The position numbers and the translations under genes were made by a program. The notes below the pieces were generated by a model. The model did not search any database, was not told the DNA's origin, and saw only the letters and a program-made list of their open reading frames with translations. From a candidate division TM6 bacterium GW2011_GWF2_28_16 (GTDB lineage: Bacteria > Babelota > Babeliae > Babelales > UASB340), in contig LBNX01000002.1 of assembly GCA_000989185.1 (NCBI GenBank), positions 294,012 through 358,011 on the forward strand: DNA of 64,000 nucleotides. Direction: 5' to 3'. Shown here one piece after another: positions 16,513 to 27,255 of the stretch (positions within the stretch are counted from its first letter, which is position 1; the number at the start of each line of letters is the position of its first letter).

Positions 16513-18000
16513 ATGCAAAAAAAAGAGAGTAATAAAGTTGCAATAATTATTGGAGCTGGCCCGGCCGGGCTTACTGCAGCATATGAATTACTTAAAAATA
16601 CAGATATAAAGCCAATAATATTTGAAACAGATTTTCAGGTTGGAGGTCTTTCTAAAACTGTTAATTATAAAAATAATAGAATCGATATTGGTGGACATAG
16701 ATTTTTTTCTAAAAGTGAAAGAGTTAATAGTTGGTGGAAAGAGTTTTTGCCAGAACAAAATAGTAATCTAAATCCAGATAAAATAGATAAAATATTTTTA
16801 AAACGTTCTAGGTTGTCTAGAATATTTTTTTTAAGAAAATTCTTTGATTATCCTGTATCTTTATCGTTTAAGACACTTTTTAATTTGGGGTTATGGCGCA
16901 CAATAAAAATTACTTTAAGTTATTTAAAAATAAAAGTTTTACCCAAAAGACAAGAAAAAAATTTACAAGATTTTTTTATAAATAGATTTGGGCAAGAATT
17001 ATTTAATACATTTTTTAAATATTATACAGAAAAAGTATGGGGTATAGATTGCGATAAAATAGACGCTAGCTGGGGTGCTCAAAGAGTTAAGGGTGTTTCT
17101 ATATCTAAAGCTATATCGCATGCGTTTAAAAATATATTAAAATTAAATAAAAATAAAAATAAAATAGAAACAAGCTTAATCGATTCTTTTTTGTATCCAA
17201 AATATGGCCCTGGGCAAATGTGGGAAAGTGTTGCTGAGCAAATAATAAAGCTTGGTGGGCAAATTTATTTAAATCACGAAGTTATAAATTTAGATATAAG
17301 TAAAAATAATATTAATAAAATTTATGTTCGTGATATAAAAAACAATAAAATATTAGAATTTAATAGTGATTATGTTTTATCAAGTATGCCTGTAAAAGAT
17401 CTGGTAGCTTGTCTAAAAACAGGCGTGCCTGAATATGTTTTTGATATTTCACAGGGGCTTTTATATCGTGATTTTATAACAGTTGGCTTATTATTAAATA
17501 ATTTAAAAATTAAAGATAACTGGATATATATTCAAGAACGAGATGTTCTTGTTGGACGTATACAAATATTTAATAATTGGAGTCCTTATATGGTCGCAAA
17601 TTTAAATAATATTTGGATAGGGCTTGAATATTTCTGTAATGAAAATGATTATCTCTGGAATTTGAATGAAAGAGAACTCGTAAATTTGGCTATAAAAGAA
17701 CTTTGTAAAATGGGTTTTATAGAAGAAAAATATATTTTAGATAGCACAGTTATAAAAGTTAAAAAAGCATATCCTGCATACTTTGGTGAGTATAAAAATT
17801 TTGATTTAGTTAAAAATTATTTAAATAAATTTGAAAATTTATATTTAATAGGTCGTAATGGTATGCATAGATATAATAATATGGATCACAGTATGCTTAC
17901 GGCGATGCAGGCTGTAGAAAATATAAAAAATAATATACAAGATAAAAGTAATATTTGGCACGTAAATACAGAGCAAGAATATCATGAAAATCGCGCTTAA
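16513..18000 (+). CDS. NAD(P)/FAD-dependent oxidoreductase, UDP-galactopyranose mutase-like, copy 1
   Basis: A cytosolic flavoprotein of 495 residues. The FAD-binding GAGPAG is at 14-19, followed by [13 protein letters not shown] and the group signature [16 protein letters not shown] near residue 57-72. [23 protein letters not shown] is near 175, [10 protein letters not shown] near 234, and the C-terminal cofactor segment [20 protein letters not shown] near 452. The family is related to protoporphyrinogen oxidase, amine oxidase and UDP-galactopyranose mutase, and recurs in polysaccharide loci, but its substrate is not established. It lies between two DS-family glycosyltransferases, overlaps the next by 17 nt, and has a paralogue at 20617. 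Confidence 0.85.
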   Translation: MQKKESNKVAIIIGAGPAGLTAAYELLKNTDIKPIIFETDFQVGGLSKTVNYKNNRIDIGGHRFFSKSERVNSWWKEFLPEQNSNLNPDKIDKIFLKRSRLSRIFFLRKFFDYPVSLSFKTLFNLGLWRTIKITLSYLKIKVLPKRQEKNLQDFFINRFGQELFNTFFKYYTEKVWGIDCDKIDASWGAQRVKGVSISKAISHAFKNILKLNKNKNKIETSLIDSFLYPKYGPGQMWESVAEQIIKLGGQIYLNHEVINLDISKNNINKIYVRDIKNNKILEFNSDYVLSSMPVKDLVACLKTGVPEYVFDISQGLLYRDFITVGLLLNNLKIKDNWIYIQERDVLVGRIQIFNNWSPYMVANLNNIWIGLEYFCNENDYLWNLNERELVNLAIKELCKMGFIEEKYILDSTVIKVKKAYPAYFGEYKNFDLVKNYLNKFENLYLIGRNGMHRYNNMDHSMLTAMQAVENIKNNIQDKSNIWHVNTEQEYHENRA

Positions 18001-19294
18001 AAATAATATATATTTTTTATTTTTTATTTATATATTGTCTTTAATTATTAATTTATTATTTTTTAATTTTATTTTATTAAAAAATAATGGTTATCTGGTT
18101 TGCCATGATTCAAGTGAATATATTACTGTTGCGCAAAGTATTTATAAAAATAATAGCATTAGCAATCAAGATGGTGAGCCTACGTATTATAGAGTTCCTG
18201 GGTATTCTATTTTTATAGCTTTTATTTATAAATTATTTGGTATTAATAATAAAAAATTTATTTATGCACAAATATTATTGTCTAGCTTTATACCCATATT
18301 AATTTTTATTTTAAGCTTAATATTGTTCCCCAATAATTTTTTAGTCGCAAAAGTAGCTTCTATACTTTCTGTAATTAATATTGGCTTTATTTTACACTCT
18401 GGGCTTGTAATGTCAGAATGCTTATTTTTAATATTATTTTTATTGTTTTTAATTTTATTTTTTAAAAATAATATTTATATTTCTGGAATAATATTGGGTT
18501 TGGCTTCACTTGTGCGACCTGTCGGGCACTTTTTACTTGTTATTTCTATATTTTTAATATTAATTAATAATTTAAAATTTTTGAAAAAAATTAAATATAT
18601 TTTTTTACTTGTTTTGGCCTGGGCATTTGTTGTAAGCCCATGGCTTTATAGAAATTATTTATTAACAAACAAAATTACATTACATGCTATGTCTGGGTAT
18701 CACTTTTTAACTTATTTTGCTTCGCAAGTAGAAGCCGAAAACTCTGGTATCTCTTATAGCGAAGCTAAAAATAAATTATTGGGCGAACGACTTATATTAC
18801 CTGGTACAGAAAGTTTAAAAGATATACAGGCCAATAAAATTGCTATTAAATATTTAACTAAAAATTATTTTGTTACACTAAAATATGCGACTATAAATAT
18901 GCTTAAAACTATATTTAGTTTAAATAGTGCTTATTTATTATTTATAGAAACTAAAGCTTTGCCTGAATATGCTAATAATACTAGTATTATTTTAAAAATT
19001 AAAAGATTTTTATTTCCAGAAAATACAAGTTTTATTTTTAAAATTATTATTTATCTAGAAATAATATTATTAATTGTTATGCTTTCTGGTTTTTTATTTA
19101 GTTTATTAAGTGTTATTTATAATAGAGATTTTGGTAATATTATATTTAAAATATTATTGTTTATTTTATTATTTATATTTTTAACCTTAGGTTCTGGAGT
19201 TGCCCGCTTGCGATTACCTATAGAAGTGTTTTTGATAATATTTGCGTCTAATTTTTATTTAAATTTTTTTAAAAATAAATTTAAACATGTTTAA
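17984..19294 (+). CDS. GT39/ArnT-like polytopic glycosyltransferase, DS-family copy 5
   Basis: It has 436 residues. Signature segments are [59 protein letters not shown] and [11 protein letters not shown]. It is closest in look to copy 4 (VC.DSSEYI). The ATG lies 17 nt inside the flavoprotein gene and the stop overlaps the start of copy 6 by 8 nt. No palindrome insertion. Confidence 0.82.
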   Translation: MKIALKNNIYFLFFIYILSLIINLLFFNFILLKNNGYLVCHDSSEYITVAQSIYKNNSISNQDGEPTYYRVPGYSIFIAFIYKLFGINNKKFIYAQILLSSFIPILIFILSLILFPNNFLVAKVASILSVINIGFILHSGLVMSECLFLILFLLFLILFFKNNIYISGIILGLASLVRPVGHFLLVISIFLILINNLKFLKKIKYIFLLVLAWAFVVSPWLYRNYLLTNKITLHAMSGYHFLTYFASQVEAENSGISYSEAKNKLLGERLILPGTESLKDIQANKIAIKYLTKNYFVTLKYATINMLKTIFSLNSAYLLFIETKALPEYANNTSIILKIKRFLFPENTSFIFKIIIYLEIILLIVMLSGFLFSLLSVIYNRDFGNIIFKILLFILLFIFLTLGSGVARLRLPIEVFLIIFASNFYLNFFKNKFKHV

Positions 19295-20624
19295 TAAAAA
19301 CAAAAAATTTTTATTTTTTATATTTATATTCTCTTTTATTATTAGATTTTTATTTTTTAATTTTTTAGTAAAAGATAGCCCGGTTTTATGGGAATTTGAT
19401 AGTAAAGTTTATAAACAAGTTGCCCAAAAAATAATAGAAGATAAACAAATAAGCAATCAGGATGATTCGCCTCATTTTTATCGTGTTCCGGGGTATTCTA
19501 TATTTTTGGCACTAACAAGTTTGAATAATAATTTGAATAATAGTTTATTATTGCAAATACTTTTATCGAGCCTTATTCCCATATTAATATTTTATTTAGC
19601 ATTAATAATTTACCCAGAAAGCTTTTTACTGGCAAAGTTAGCAGCTATATTTTCTTGTATAAATATAGGGTTTATGACATTTTCTGGGCTTGCAATGACA
19701 GAGAGCTTATTTTTAATATTATTTTTAGTTTTTTTAATTTTATTTTATAAAAACAAATTATTTCTTTCAGGTATAATTCTGGGCTTATCTAGTATGTTTA
19801 GGCCTGTAGGGCATTATTTAATATTTATAATAATATTTTTAATTTTATTAAATTTTAAAAATAAATTAAAAAATATTATATATATTTTTTCTGGCTGGTT
19901 TATAGCTGTTTTGCCATTATTATTACGTAATTTTTTATTAACAGGGTGTTTGTTTTTTACTACTTTACCCGGTATTCACTTTATAAAGCATGGCGCTGCT
20001 AGAATTTGTATGCAAGCAAATAATTGTGATTACATGTGTGCATTAAATAAAGTTAATAATGAATGGGAATGTGAAATTAATAAAAAAATTAAAAAAAATA
20101 TAAATTTAAATAAAAAATTAAGTGAACCTGAGATATGTAATTTGGGAGAAAAAATAGCGTTAAATTATTTTGTAAAATACCCATATTTAACTATAAAATT
20201 AGCAATAAAAAATATTTTAAAAACTTGTTTTTCTTTATATTCTTCAGAGATTATTTTTCTAGACACAGGCGTATTGCCAGAATACGAAATTAATAATAAT
20301 TTTTTTTATAATATTAAAAAATTATTTAAAAAATTTTTAGTCCCAGAAGTTAATAATGAATTTATTGTTTTTATTGTTTATTTAGAAATAATATTAAATA
20401 TATTTTTAATTATAGGTTTTTTGGGATTTGCTTTTAAATCGATACATTTAATAGATTATAAAAATATATTTTTAAAATTAATATTATTTATTTTTTTATT
20501 TATTTTTTTATCATTTTCTTGTGGTTTTGCAAGATTAAGGTTGCCAATAGAGCCCATTCTGATACTCTTATCTTTAAAATTCTGGGTAGATATATTTTAT
20601 AAAAAAAAGAGAAATTATGGATGA
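19287..20624 (+). CDS. GT39/ArnT-like polytopic glycosyltransferase, DS-family copy 6
   Basis: It has 445 residues. Signature segments are [53 protein letters not shown] and [11 protein letters not shown]. The periplasmic stretch after HFIKHGAARICMQANNCDYMCA is unusually rich in Cys, as in copy 1 (EQNCDY), so disulfides outside the cytoplasm are possible. It overlaps both neighbours by 8 nt, a strong sign of one transcript. Confidence 0.82.
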   Translation: MFNKNKKFLFFIFIFSFIIRFLFFNFLVKDSPVLWEFDSKVYKQVAQKIIEDKQISNQDDSPHFYRVPGYSIFLALTSLNNNLNNSLLLQILLSSLIPILIFYLALIIYPESFLLAKLAAIFSCINIGFMTFSGLAMTESLFLILFLVFLILFYKNKLFLSGIILGLSSMFRPVGHYLIFIIIFLILLNFKNKLKNIIYIFSGWFIAVLPLLLRNFLLTGCLFFTTLPGIHFIKHGAARICMQANNCDYMCALNKVNNEWECEINKKIKKNINLNKKLSEPEICNLGEKIALNYFVKYPYLTIKLAIKNILKTCFSLYSSEIIFLDTGVLPEYEINNNFFYNIKKLFKKFLVPEVNNEFIVFIVYLEIILNIFLIIGFLGFAFKSIHLIDYKNIFLKLILFIFLFIFLSFSCGFARLRLPIEPILILLSLKFWVDIFYKKKRNYG

Positions 20625-22086
20625 GTTTAAAAATAAAAATATAATAGTAATTGGAGCTGGACCTGCTGGGCTTACTGCAGGTTTTGAGATATCTAAAACA
20701 AAAAGATTTAATGTAAATATATTAGAAAAAGATAAAGTTGTTGGTGGACTTTCTAAAACTACTGTTTATAATGGTTGCAAGTTCGATATAGGACCGCATC
20801 ATTTTTTGACACACTCTGATAAAGTAGAAGTTTGGTGGAAAAAAGTGATGGAAGGAGAGAGTAAAAAAGGTAATAAATTTATTCACTTAAAAAGATTCAC
20901 TCGAATCTATTACAAAAGGCATTTTTTTCATTATCCGTTACAAGCTCTTGATGCAATATTGGGCTTAGGTTTGCTTGAAGGTTTTTTATGCGTTTTGAGT
21001 TATATCAAAATTCGATTATTCCCTATAAAAAAGGTTGAAAGTTTTCAGGATTGGGTTACAAATCAGTTTGGTTATAGATTATTTTCTATATTTTTTAAAA
21101 CTTATACAGAAAAAGTTTGGGGAATAAATTGTAATCAAATATCTAGTGATTGGGCCAGTGAGCGTATAAAAGGCTTTTCGTTATCTAAAGCAATATTTTA
21201 TGCGTTTTTTGGAAAGTTTTTTAAAAAAAATGCACCAAGAACTTTAGCAGATACTTTTTATTATCCTGAGTTAGGTGCAGGGACATTATGGTCTAAAACA
21301 GCAGATATAATTTTAGAAAATAATAATTCACAAATTACGTTAAATGAAAAAGTAATACAAATAAAACATGAAGATAAAAATATAAAAAGCATTTTAACTT
21401 ATAATACAAGTTTAGGTGTACATGCATTAAAAAAATTTAATGAACATATTTGTGATTTTGTGTTTTCAACTATGCCATTGCGAGATTTAATTTTAGCGCT
21501 AGACCCATTGCCAGAAGAAATTGTAATTAGTGCAGCCAATAAACTTTCGTATAGAGGTTTAATTACTGTTAACTTAATAGTTAACAAAAAAAATATATGT
21601 CCAGATCATTGGCTATATATTCACGAAAAAACCGTAGAAATGGGTCGTGTTGGTAATATGAATAATTTTTCTTTAAAAATGTCAGATAATAAAAACCATA
21701 CAGCCTTGAGTTTAGAATATTTTTCTTTTGTAGATAGTGATTTTTGGAATAAAAGTGATACTGAACTTTTAGAACTTGGTAAAATAGAGCTAGAAAAAAT
21801 AGGGCTAGTTAATAAAAATTTAATTTTAAATGGCATGATTTTGCGTGAGCACGAAGCTTATCCTGTTTATGACAAAAATTATAAAGAAAATTTAAATATA
21901 GTTAAAAATTATTTATTAAAATTTAATAATTTATACTTAATGGGTAGAAATGGTTTGCATCAGTATAATAATATGGATATAGCAATGCTTTCGGCTTTTG
22001 ATGCGACAGAAAAGTTTTTGGGTAATTTTGATAGAGAAAATATATATTTAGCAGGACATAAAAAAAATATAGAATTAAACTTATAA
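20617..22086 (+). CDS. NAD(P)/FAD-dependent oxidoreductase, UDP-galactopyranose mutase-like, copy 2
   Basis: It has 489 residues and is a paralogue of the gene at 16513. GAGPAG is at 13-18, LEKDKVVGGLSKTT near 38, the signature GPHHFLTHSDKVEVWW near 58, TEKVWGINCNQISSDWASERIKGFS near 166, YPELGAGTLW near 226, and LYLMGRNGLHQYNNMDIAM near 450. The GPHH in place of GGHR separates the two copies and suggests different substrates. AAGAGA precedes the ATG. It sits after two DS-family genes and before a third, repeating the transferase-flavoprotein pairing. Confidence 0.85.
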   Translation: MDEFKNKNIIVIGAGPAGLTAGFEISKTKRFNVNILEKDKVVGGLSKTTVYNGCKFDIGPHHFLTHSDKVEVWWKKVMEGESKKGNKFIHLKRFTRIYYKRHFFHYPLQALDAILGLGLLEGFLCVLSYIKIRLFPIKKVESFQDWVTNQFGYRLFSIFFKTYTEKVWGINCNQISSDWASERIKGFSLSKAIFYAFFGKFFKKNAPRTLADTFYYPELGAGTLWSKTADIILENNNSQITLNEKVIQIKHEDKNIKSILTYNTSLGVHALKKFNEHICDFVFSTMPLRDLILALDPLPEEIVISAANKLSYRGLITVNLIVNKKNICPDHWLYIHEKTVEMGRVGNMNNFSLKMSDNKNHTALSLEYFSFVDSDFWNKSDTELLELGKIELEKIGLVNKNLILNGMILREHEAYPVYDKNYKENLNIVKNYLLKFNNLYLMGRNGLHQYNNMDIAMLSAFDATEKFLGNFDRENIYLAGHKKNIELNL

Positions 22087-22111
22087 AATATTTAAATAAA
22101 AAAGGGTAGCT

Positions 22112-23491
22112 GTGAAGTACAAAGAATTTTATGTAATAATATTTGCATTTATATTTATATTTTTAGCAAAAATGCTAAGTAATTATATTGCTCGTACAAA
22201 TTATGTGGACCCTTATCAAGATATAGATTCTAAAGGATATATTTATAATGCCGAAAAATTTTATAAATTTAATAAATTTGTTTTAAAAGATGACGATAAA
22301 CAGGCACCTTATTTCTCTTTGGGATATCCAGTATTTATTGGTGTAATATATAAAATTTTTGGTCCTAAAAATAATGCAGTAATTTGGTTACAAATATTAT
22401 TAACTTTATTAACCTGTTTTTTAATTTTTAGTATATCAAGTCTAATTTGGGGACAAAATGTTGGTATTATTGCTTTTATCTTATCTTGTTTGAACGTAGG
22501 CTTTATAACGTTTTCGAATTTTATATTAACAGAAAGCTTATTATTGCTTTTGTTAACAAGCTTTTTGTATTTTTTTATTTTATTTTTATATAAATATAAT
22601 TATAAATATTTAGTATTATCTGGATTTATTTTAGGTATTTCTATTTGGGTAAAGCCCGCAGCTATATATTTTATATTTCTAGTGTTAATTTTATTAGCCT
22701 GCCTGCGGCAAGCAAGTGTCATCCCGGAACACGATCCGGGATCTAGTCAAATTAATAAATTAAAAGCTATAATATTATTTATGCTTGCATTTTATTTGCC
22801 AGTAATAGCTTATGCATATTTTAATAAAATTAATTATGGGCAATATACAGTAACATCAATAAAAGATGAAGCTATATATTTTTATTTATTACCAAAAGTT
22901 TTGGCAATTCAAAATAATAGTAGTGAACGCATTGAACAAAGAAATATTGCAAAATTAATTTCTGGTAATAAAATTGATCCAAAAAGTTGGGATAAGGTAA
23001 GAAATTTATTTAATAAAAATTTAACACAAAATTATTTTTTATTTATAAAAATATGGTGTAAAAATGTATTAAAGACATTTTTAGGCTTATATTCTACAAA
23101 TTTAAAGGTTTTAATTAATAAAAATTTAATAGGTGGCGAATTATCTTTTTTTAAAATTAAGGGAAACTTTTTATCTCGAATTATAAATTATATAAAATCT
23201 GGAACAGATTTATTGAGTATAAAAGCAATTGCTGTTCTTGAGGCTTTATGGAGCTTATTACGTATATTTTTAATTTTTGCAGCGTTAATATTTTTATTAA
23301 TAAAAAGAAAATATAAAATATTTTTATTTTTATTTTTTTATATTTTATATTTTGCTTTTATAACTGGGCATGATGGTTGTGCTAGATTTAGAATTATGTT
23401 CGAACCTGTTTTGATAATCTTGGCAGCACAAGGTTTATATATGCTTTATTTTAGACTTAAATATAAATCTTGTCCTTTAGGAGAATTATGA
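22112..23491 (+). CDS. GT39/ArnT-like polytopic glycosyltransferase, DS-family divergent copy 7
   Basis: It has 459 residues from a GTG start with AAGGG upstream. It is more diverged than copies 1-6: YVDPYQDIDSKGYIYNA keeps the acidic Asp-Ser, the RLPGYP site reads FSLGYPVFIG, the VRPVG site reads WVKPAAIYF, and the C-terminal motif is CARFRIMFEPV. An in-frame palindrome (22717-22744) encodes VIPEHDPGSS in a loop between helices. The last 4 nt overlap manC. Carrier and acceptor are unknown. Confidence 0.78.
   Translation: MKYKEFYVIIFAFIFIFLAKMLSNYIARTNYVDPYQDIDSKGYIYNAEKFYKFNKFVLKDDDKQAPYFSLGYPVFIGVIYKIFGPKNNAVIWLQILLTLLTCFLIFSISSLIWGQNVGIIAFILSCLNVGFITFSNFILTESLLLLLLTSFLYFFILFLYKYNYKYLVLSGFILGISIWVKPAAIYFIFLVLILLACLRQASVIPEHDPGSSQINKLKAIILFMLAFYLPVIAYAYFNKINYGQYTVTSIKDEAIYFYLLPKVLAIQNNSSERIEQRNIAKLISGNKIDPKSWDKVRNLFNKNLTQNYFLFIKIWCKNVLKTFLGLYSTNLKVLINKNLIGGELSFFKIKGNFLSRIINYIKSGTDLLSIKAIAVLEALWSLLRIFLIFAALIFLLIKRKYKIFLFLFFYILYFAFITGHDGCARFRIMFEPVLIILAAQGLYMLYFRLKYKSCPLGEL
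22717..22744 (+). repeat. Short palindromic repeat inside a coding sequence
   Basis: Stem ATCCCGGA/TCCGGGAT (22721-22728, 22735-22742) with loop ACACGA. Read in a different frame from the 9906 copy, giving VIPEHDPGS. Preceded by a G+C-rich GCCTGCCTGCGGCAAGCAAG, itself partly palindromic. Confidence 0.8.
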
Positions 23492-24549
23492 ATAACGTCT
23501 ATTTTGTAATCTTAGGCGGTGGTCAGGGAGAGCGTTTGTGGCCAATAAGCAGAATTGAAAGGCCAAAACAGTTTGTTCCTTTTTTGGATAATAAATCTTT
23601 GATTGAACAAACGATAGATAGAATAAAAAAATTAGAAGCTAATACTAGTCAAATAGGTATAGTTACAAATAAAATTTATAGATCCAGATTGTTAGATTTA
23701 GTTGGTAAAGATGTTGGGTTTATTTTACAAGAAGATGAATCTCGTAATACTGCAGCCGCAATGCTTTATGCAGCACTTGATATTTATAAAAAGAATCCAG
23801 AATCTATTATAGTTTTTTTACCAGCAGATTCGTTTGTTATAGAAACAGAAAAATATATTGAATCTTTATCTGTTGCTATAGAATATGCAAAAGGTAATAA
23901 AAAAATTGTTACTATGGGAGTTATGCCATCGGGTCCTAATATTTCTTATGGTTATATCCAGGCACAACACCAAAAAAATAAACATATAAATGTTAATACT
24001 GTTTATGAAGTGGAAAAATTTCATGAAAAACCAGATTTAAAAAAAGCTCAAGAATATTTGTTGCATGATGCAATGCTTTGGAATATATCTGTGTTTGCAA
24101 CGCAGACAGCATTTTTTTTAAGTGAATTTAAGATGCATGCTTTAGATATTTATAATCAAATGCAAGATTTTATTCAAAATAAAGCTTTATTTTCTCAAAT
24201 AAATAATATTTCTATTGATTATGCATTAATGGAAAAAAGTAAAAATATATCTGTCGTTCCATGTGATTTTGCATGGTACGATGTAGGAAATATAGACGTG
24301 TTTTTGAATTTACAAAATAAATTATCAAAAGAGCATGTTAAAATTATTAATATTGATGGACAAAATAATTTGGCAACATTAATTCCTAAAAAAATAAATC
24401 ACGAAAGATTAGTTGCCTTTGTAGGTGTTAGTGATTTGTGCGTTGTAGAAGATGAAGATGTTTTATTAATTGTAAAAAAGAGTGATGTTGAAAAAGTGAA
24501 AGATCTTTTGGTTGCTGTTAAAAAGTCTGGTGGTCAAGAGTATCTGTAA
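23488..24549 (+). CDS. manC: Mannose-1-phosphate guanylyltransferase
   Basis: Makes GDP-mannose from mannose-1-phosphate and GTP in the cytosol. It has 353 residues from the ATG at 23488, which has AGGAG 5 bases upstream and overlaps the previous stop as ATGA. The pyrophosphorylase signature GGGQGERLWP is at 10-19, RPKQF near 26, DESRNTAAA near 89, PADSF near 113, and the mannose-binding FHEKPD near 179. It lacks the C-terminal cupin/isomerase domain of bifunctional ManC, so mannose-6-phosphate isomerase must come from elsewhere. It feeds gmd directly downstream. Confidence 0.92.
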   Translation: MNNVYFVILGGGQGERLWPISRIERPKQFVPFLDNKSLIEQTIDRIKKLEANTSQIGIVTNKIYRSRLLDLVGKDVGFILQEDESRNTAAAMLYAALDIYKKNPESIIVFLPADSFVIETEKYIESLSVAIEYAKGNKKIVTMGVMPSGPNISYGYIQAQHQKNKHINVNTVYEVEKFHEKPDLKKAQEYLLHDAMLWNISVFATQTAFFLSEFKMHALDIYNQMQDFIQNKALFSQINNISIDYALMEKSKNISVVPCDFAWYDVGNIDVFLNLQNKLSKEHVKIINIDGQNNLATLIPKKINHERLVAFVGVSDLCVVEDEDVLLIVKKSDVEKVKDLLVAVKKSGGQEYL

Positions 24550-24558
24550 AGGGTATAA

Positions 24559-25608
24559 GTGAAAGTAGCATTAATTACTGGAATTACTGGGCAAGATGGA
24601 TCTTACTTGGCTGAATTATTACTTTCTAAAAATTATGTTGTTCATGGTATTAAACGTAGATCTTCTAGTTTTAATACAGCACGAATAGATCATATATATC
24701 AAGATAGATATGAAAATAATAGAAATTTTATATTACATTATGGTGATTTAACAGATGCTACTAATTTAATAAGAATAATTCAGCTTGTGCAGCCAGATGA
24801 AATTTACAATCTTGCTGCTCAAAGCCATGTTCAAGTTTCGTTTGAAACACCTGAATACACAGCAAATTCTGATGCATTAGGAACTTTAAGAATTTTAGAA
24901 GCAATTAGAATTTTAGGGTTAACAAATAAAACAAAATTTTATCAAGCTTCTACTAGTGAACTTTATGGTGATACTAAAATAGCACCACAAGATGAAAATA
25001 CTCCCTTTCAACCAAGATCACCTTATGCTGCCGCAAAATTATATGCATATTGGATAACTGTAAATTATAGGCAGGCATATAATATTTTTGCTTGTAATGG
25101 GATATTATTTAATCATGAATCAGAGAGACGGGGAGAGACTTTTGTAACTCGTAAAATAACTATGGCTGTTGCCAAAATTAAATACGGGTTACAAAAGGTT
25201 TTATATTTGGGTAATTTAGATTCTAAACGCGATTGGGGCCATGCAAAAGAATATGTGCAAGCAATGTGGCTTATGTTACAACAAGATAAGCCTAAAGACT
25301 ATGTAATAGCAACCGGGCAAACTCATACTGTACGTGAATTTATAGAAGAATCTTTTGAATTAATTAATAAAAAAATTATTTGGTCAGGCTCTGGAGTTAA
25401 CGAAGTTGGCATAGATAAAAATTCTGGTGCAATTTTAATAAAAATAGATCCACAATATTTTAGACCAACAGAGGTTGAACTCTTGCTTGGTAATCCAGCT
25501 AAAGCTGAACAAGAACTTGGTTGGAAGGCTAAAACTAAATTTAAAGAGCTTGTTCGTATTATGGTTGAACATGATTTAAAAGAACTTAAAAATTATGAAA
25601 ATATTTAA
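24559..25608 (+). CDS. gmd: GDP-mannose 4,6-dehydratase
   Basis: Converts GDP-mannose to GDP-4-keto-6-deoxymannose, the branch point to GDP-fucose (fcl at 54328) and GDP-perosamine (aminotransferase at 61356). It is an extended short-chain dehydrogenase of 349 residues with [10 protein letters not shown] at 7-16, [17 protein letters not shown] near 31, the catalytic STSELYGDT near 134, [10 protein letters not shown] near 157, [16 protein letters not shown] near 187, and [13 protein letters not shown] near 219. The start is GTG with AAAGGG upstream. manC lies 9 nt upstream. Confidence 0.95.
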   Translation: MKVALITGITGQDGSYLAELLLSKNYVVHGIKRRSSSFNTARIDHIYQDRYENNRNFILHYGDLTDATNLIRIIQLVQPDEIYNLAAQSHVQVSFETPEYTANSDALGTLRILEAIRILGLTNKTKFYQASTSELYGDTKIAPQDENTPFQPRSPYAAAKLYAYWITVNYRQAYNIFACNGILFNHESERRGETFVTRKITMAVAKIKYGLQKVLYLGNLDSKRDWGHAKEYVQAMWLMLQQDKPKDYVIATGQTHTVREFIEESFELINKKIIWSGSGVNEVGIDKNSGAILIKIDPQYFRPTEVELLLGNPAKAEQELGWKAKTKFKELVRIMVEHDLKELKNYENI

Positions 25609-26404
25609 ATCTAAGCTCTTTTGGGCCCTATTTTTATTTACACTAACTTTTAGTGCATATTTTTTTTCTGTAAAAGAGATCTGGTTTTCTCTTGACGACT
25701 GTGGAAACATAATTGCTGGTATTATAAAAGAGCCAAAAGATTTAATAAAAATATTTAGTGAAGATGAGAGAAATTATTTATATCCAATAAATTTTAATGT
25801 TCCTAAGGCTAATATTATTTCTGGTTTTTATAGGCCAATGCAGCACATATTTTTTTCTGTAATTTATTATTTATTTAAATTTAATGCGAGAGCATATTAT
25901 TTTTTGAATGTATTTTTTCATGCAATAAATATTTCTCTATTTTTTTATTTATGTAGTTTATTTATGCCTATATTTTTTTCTGTAATAGCAGGTTTATTAC
26001 TGGCATTTTATCCTGTTATGGATTGGATTACCTGGATAAGTACTTTGCATAATTTTTTGGCAACTTTTTTTATGCTATTAAGTTTAATTTGTTTTAGATT
26101 TTACTGGATTAAAAATAAATTTATATATATTTTTTTAAGTGCACTATTTTTTTTGTTTTCTATAAGCTCTAGGGAAAATACAATATTTTTAGGGGTTTCT
26201 ATATTTTTGTTTAGTTTTATTTTTTGTGACAATAATAATTTTTTGGCAAAAATAAAATTTGCATTTAAAAAAACGTATTTAATATTATTTGTTTATATAA
26301 TTTATTTTTTAATTCGCTTATATAGTTTTGGGCTCGAAAGTCTGCCTAGAACGTTTAATAATGTGAGCATGCGCGTGCCAATAATAAAAAAGTTTTTATC
26401 ATGA
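25595..26404 (+). pseudogene. N-terminal half of a split DD-family polytopic glycosyltransferase
   Basis: It has 269 residues and matches the N-terminal half of the 520-550-residue proteins at 33933, 35486 and 37111: first helix, EIWFSLDDCGNIIAGI with the conserved acidic pair, FYRPMQHIFFSVIYYLF, FFHAINISLFF and MDWITWISTLHNF. It ends in VSMRVPIIKKFLS just after the LIRLY segment and lacks everything after it. The missing half lies in another frame from 26401. It overlaps gmd by 14 nt and the second half by ATGA. It could be a decayed gene or two subunits translated in coupling; roughly 50 residues found between the halves in the relatives are missing. Confidence 0.6.
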
Positions 26405-27255
26405 AAAATTTAAATTTAAAAATACTTTTTATTTTATTAATATCGAGTTTACTATTTTATTGGCCTGGCATAGTTGCTTATCATAACCCAAGATATATAA
26501 ACGCTGTTTATCCCATAATAATATTTTTATTTGTTTATTGCTTTTATTTATTTAGTAAATTAAATATAAATAAATATTTTAAAAATATAATATTATTTAT
26601 TATTTTTATAATAATAATTTTTTATATTAAATCTGGTTTTTATAATAATTTATCTAGTATTAAAAATAATGCGCAAAACTCGATATTATATAAAAGTAAA
26701 TTTGAAAAATTTTTTAATAAAAATAAGTTTAATAAAAATAATAATTTTATAATATTTGGTGTCCCGTTTGTTTCGGATATGCAATATATTTTTCAGATAT
26801 TTTTAAAAAATTTAAATACTCGTGTTGCGCATATAAGGCATTCAAGTTTGGCTGAATCCGGTTGTATGGGTTGTAGAGCTACATGTAAAACTAAAAATGT
26901 AAAAAGTGAATTTAAATGGATACGTGAGAATAATAAACTTGGCTTTAGATTAACTTCACTAGATCCAGAACACTGTGGATGGTGGATTAGCTTTTCGCAT
27001 TTTCCATTAAAGTGGTCAGAACAAGAACGAGCTTATATTTGGACAGAAAAAGAGCCAGAACTTGATACTTGGCATAAATATTCTATGGGTGAATTTAAAA
27101 TTCATAAAAGAGAAAAAACAGGTCAGCTTACAGATGTTACTTATTTAATAGACGATAAATGGGTAGACAAAAATACTGTTTTTATAACCTGGGATAGCTT
27201 TACTGGAGAATATATTGTTATTGGCTCTGAAAATTTTAAAGGAGAAGATTTATGA
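26401..27255 (+). pseudogene. C-terminal half of a split DD-family polytopic glycosyltransferase
   Basis: It has 284 residues: four or so helices (LFYWPGIVAYHNPRYINAVYPIII aligns with the [19 protein letters not shown] region of the gene at 37111), then a soluble C-terminal domain ending VFITWDSFTGEYIVIG. This aligns with the shared ending [14 protein letters not shown] of the family. The soluble part is enlarged with a Cys/Trp-rich stretch (GCMGCRATC, GWWISFSH). Upstream of the ATG the same frame is closed by TAG at 26347 and TAA at 26353, so read-through from the first half is impossible without a frameshift. It is followed by the FkbM gene behind a strong GGAG. Confidence 0.6.

Noticed and set aside
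26341..26404. Programmed frameshift joining the two halves of the split DD-family gene
   Set aside because: The second frame is closed by stops at 26347 and 26353 before the ATG, no convincing slippery site was seen at the junction, and about 50 residues would still be missing.
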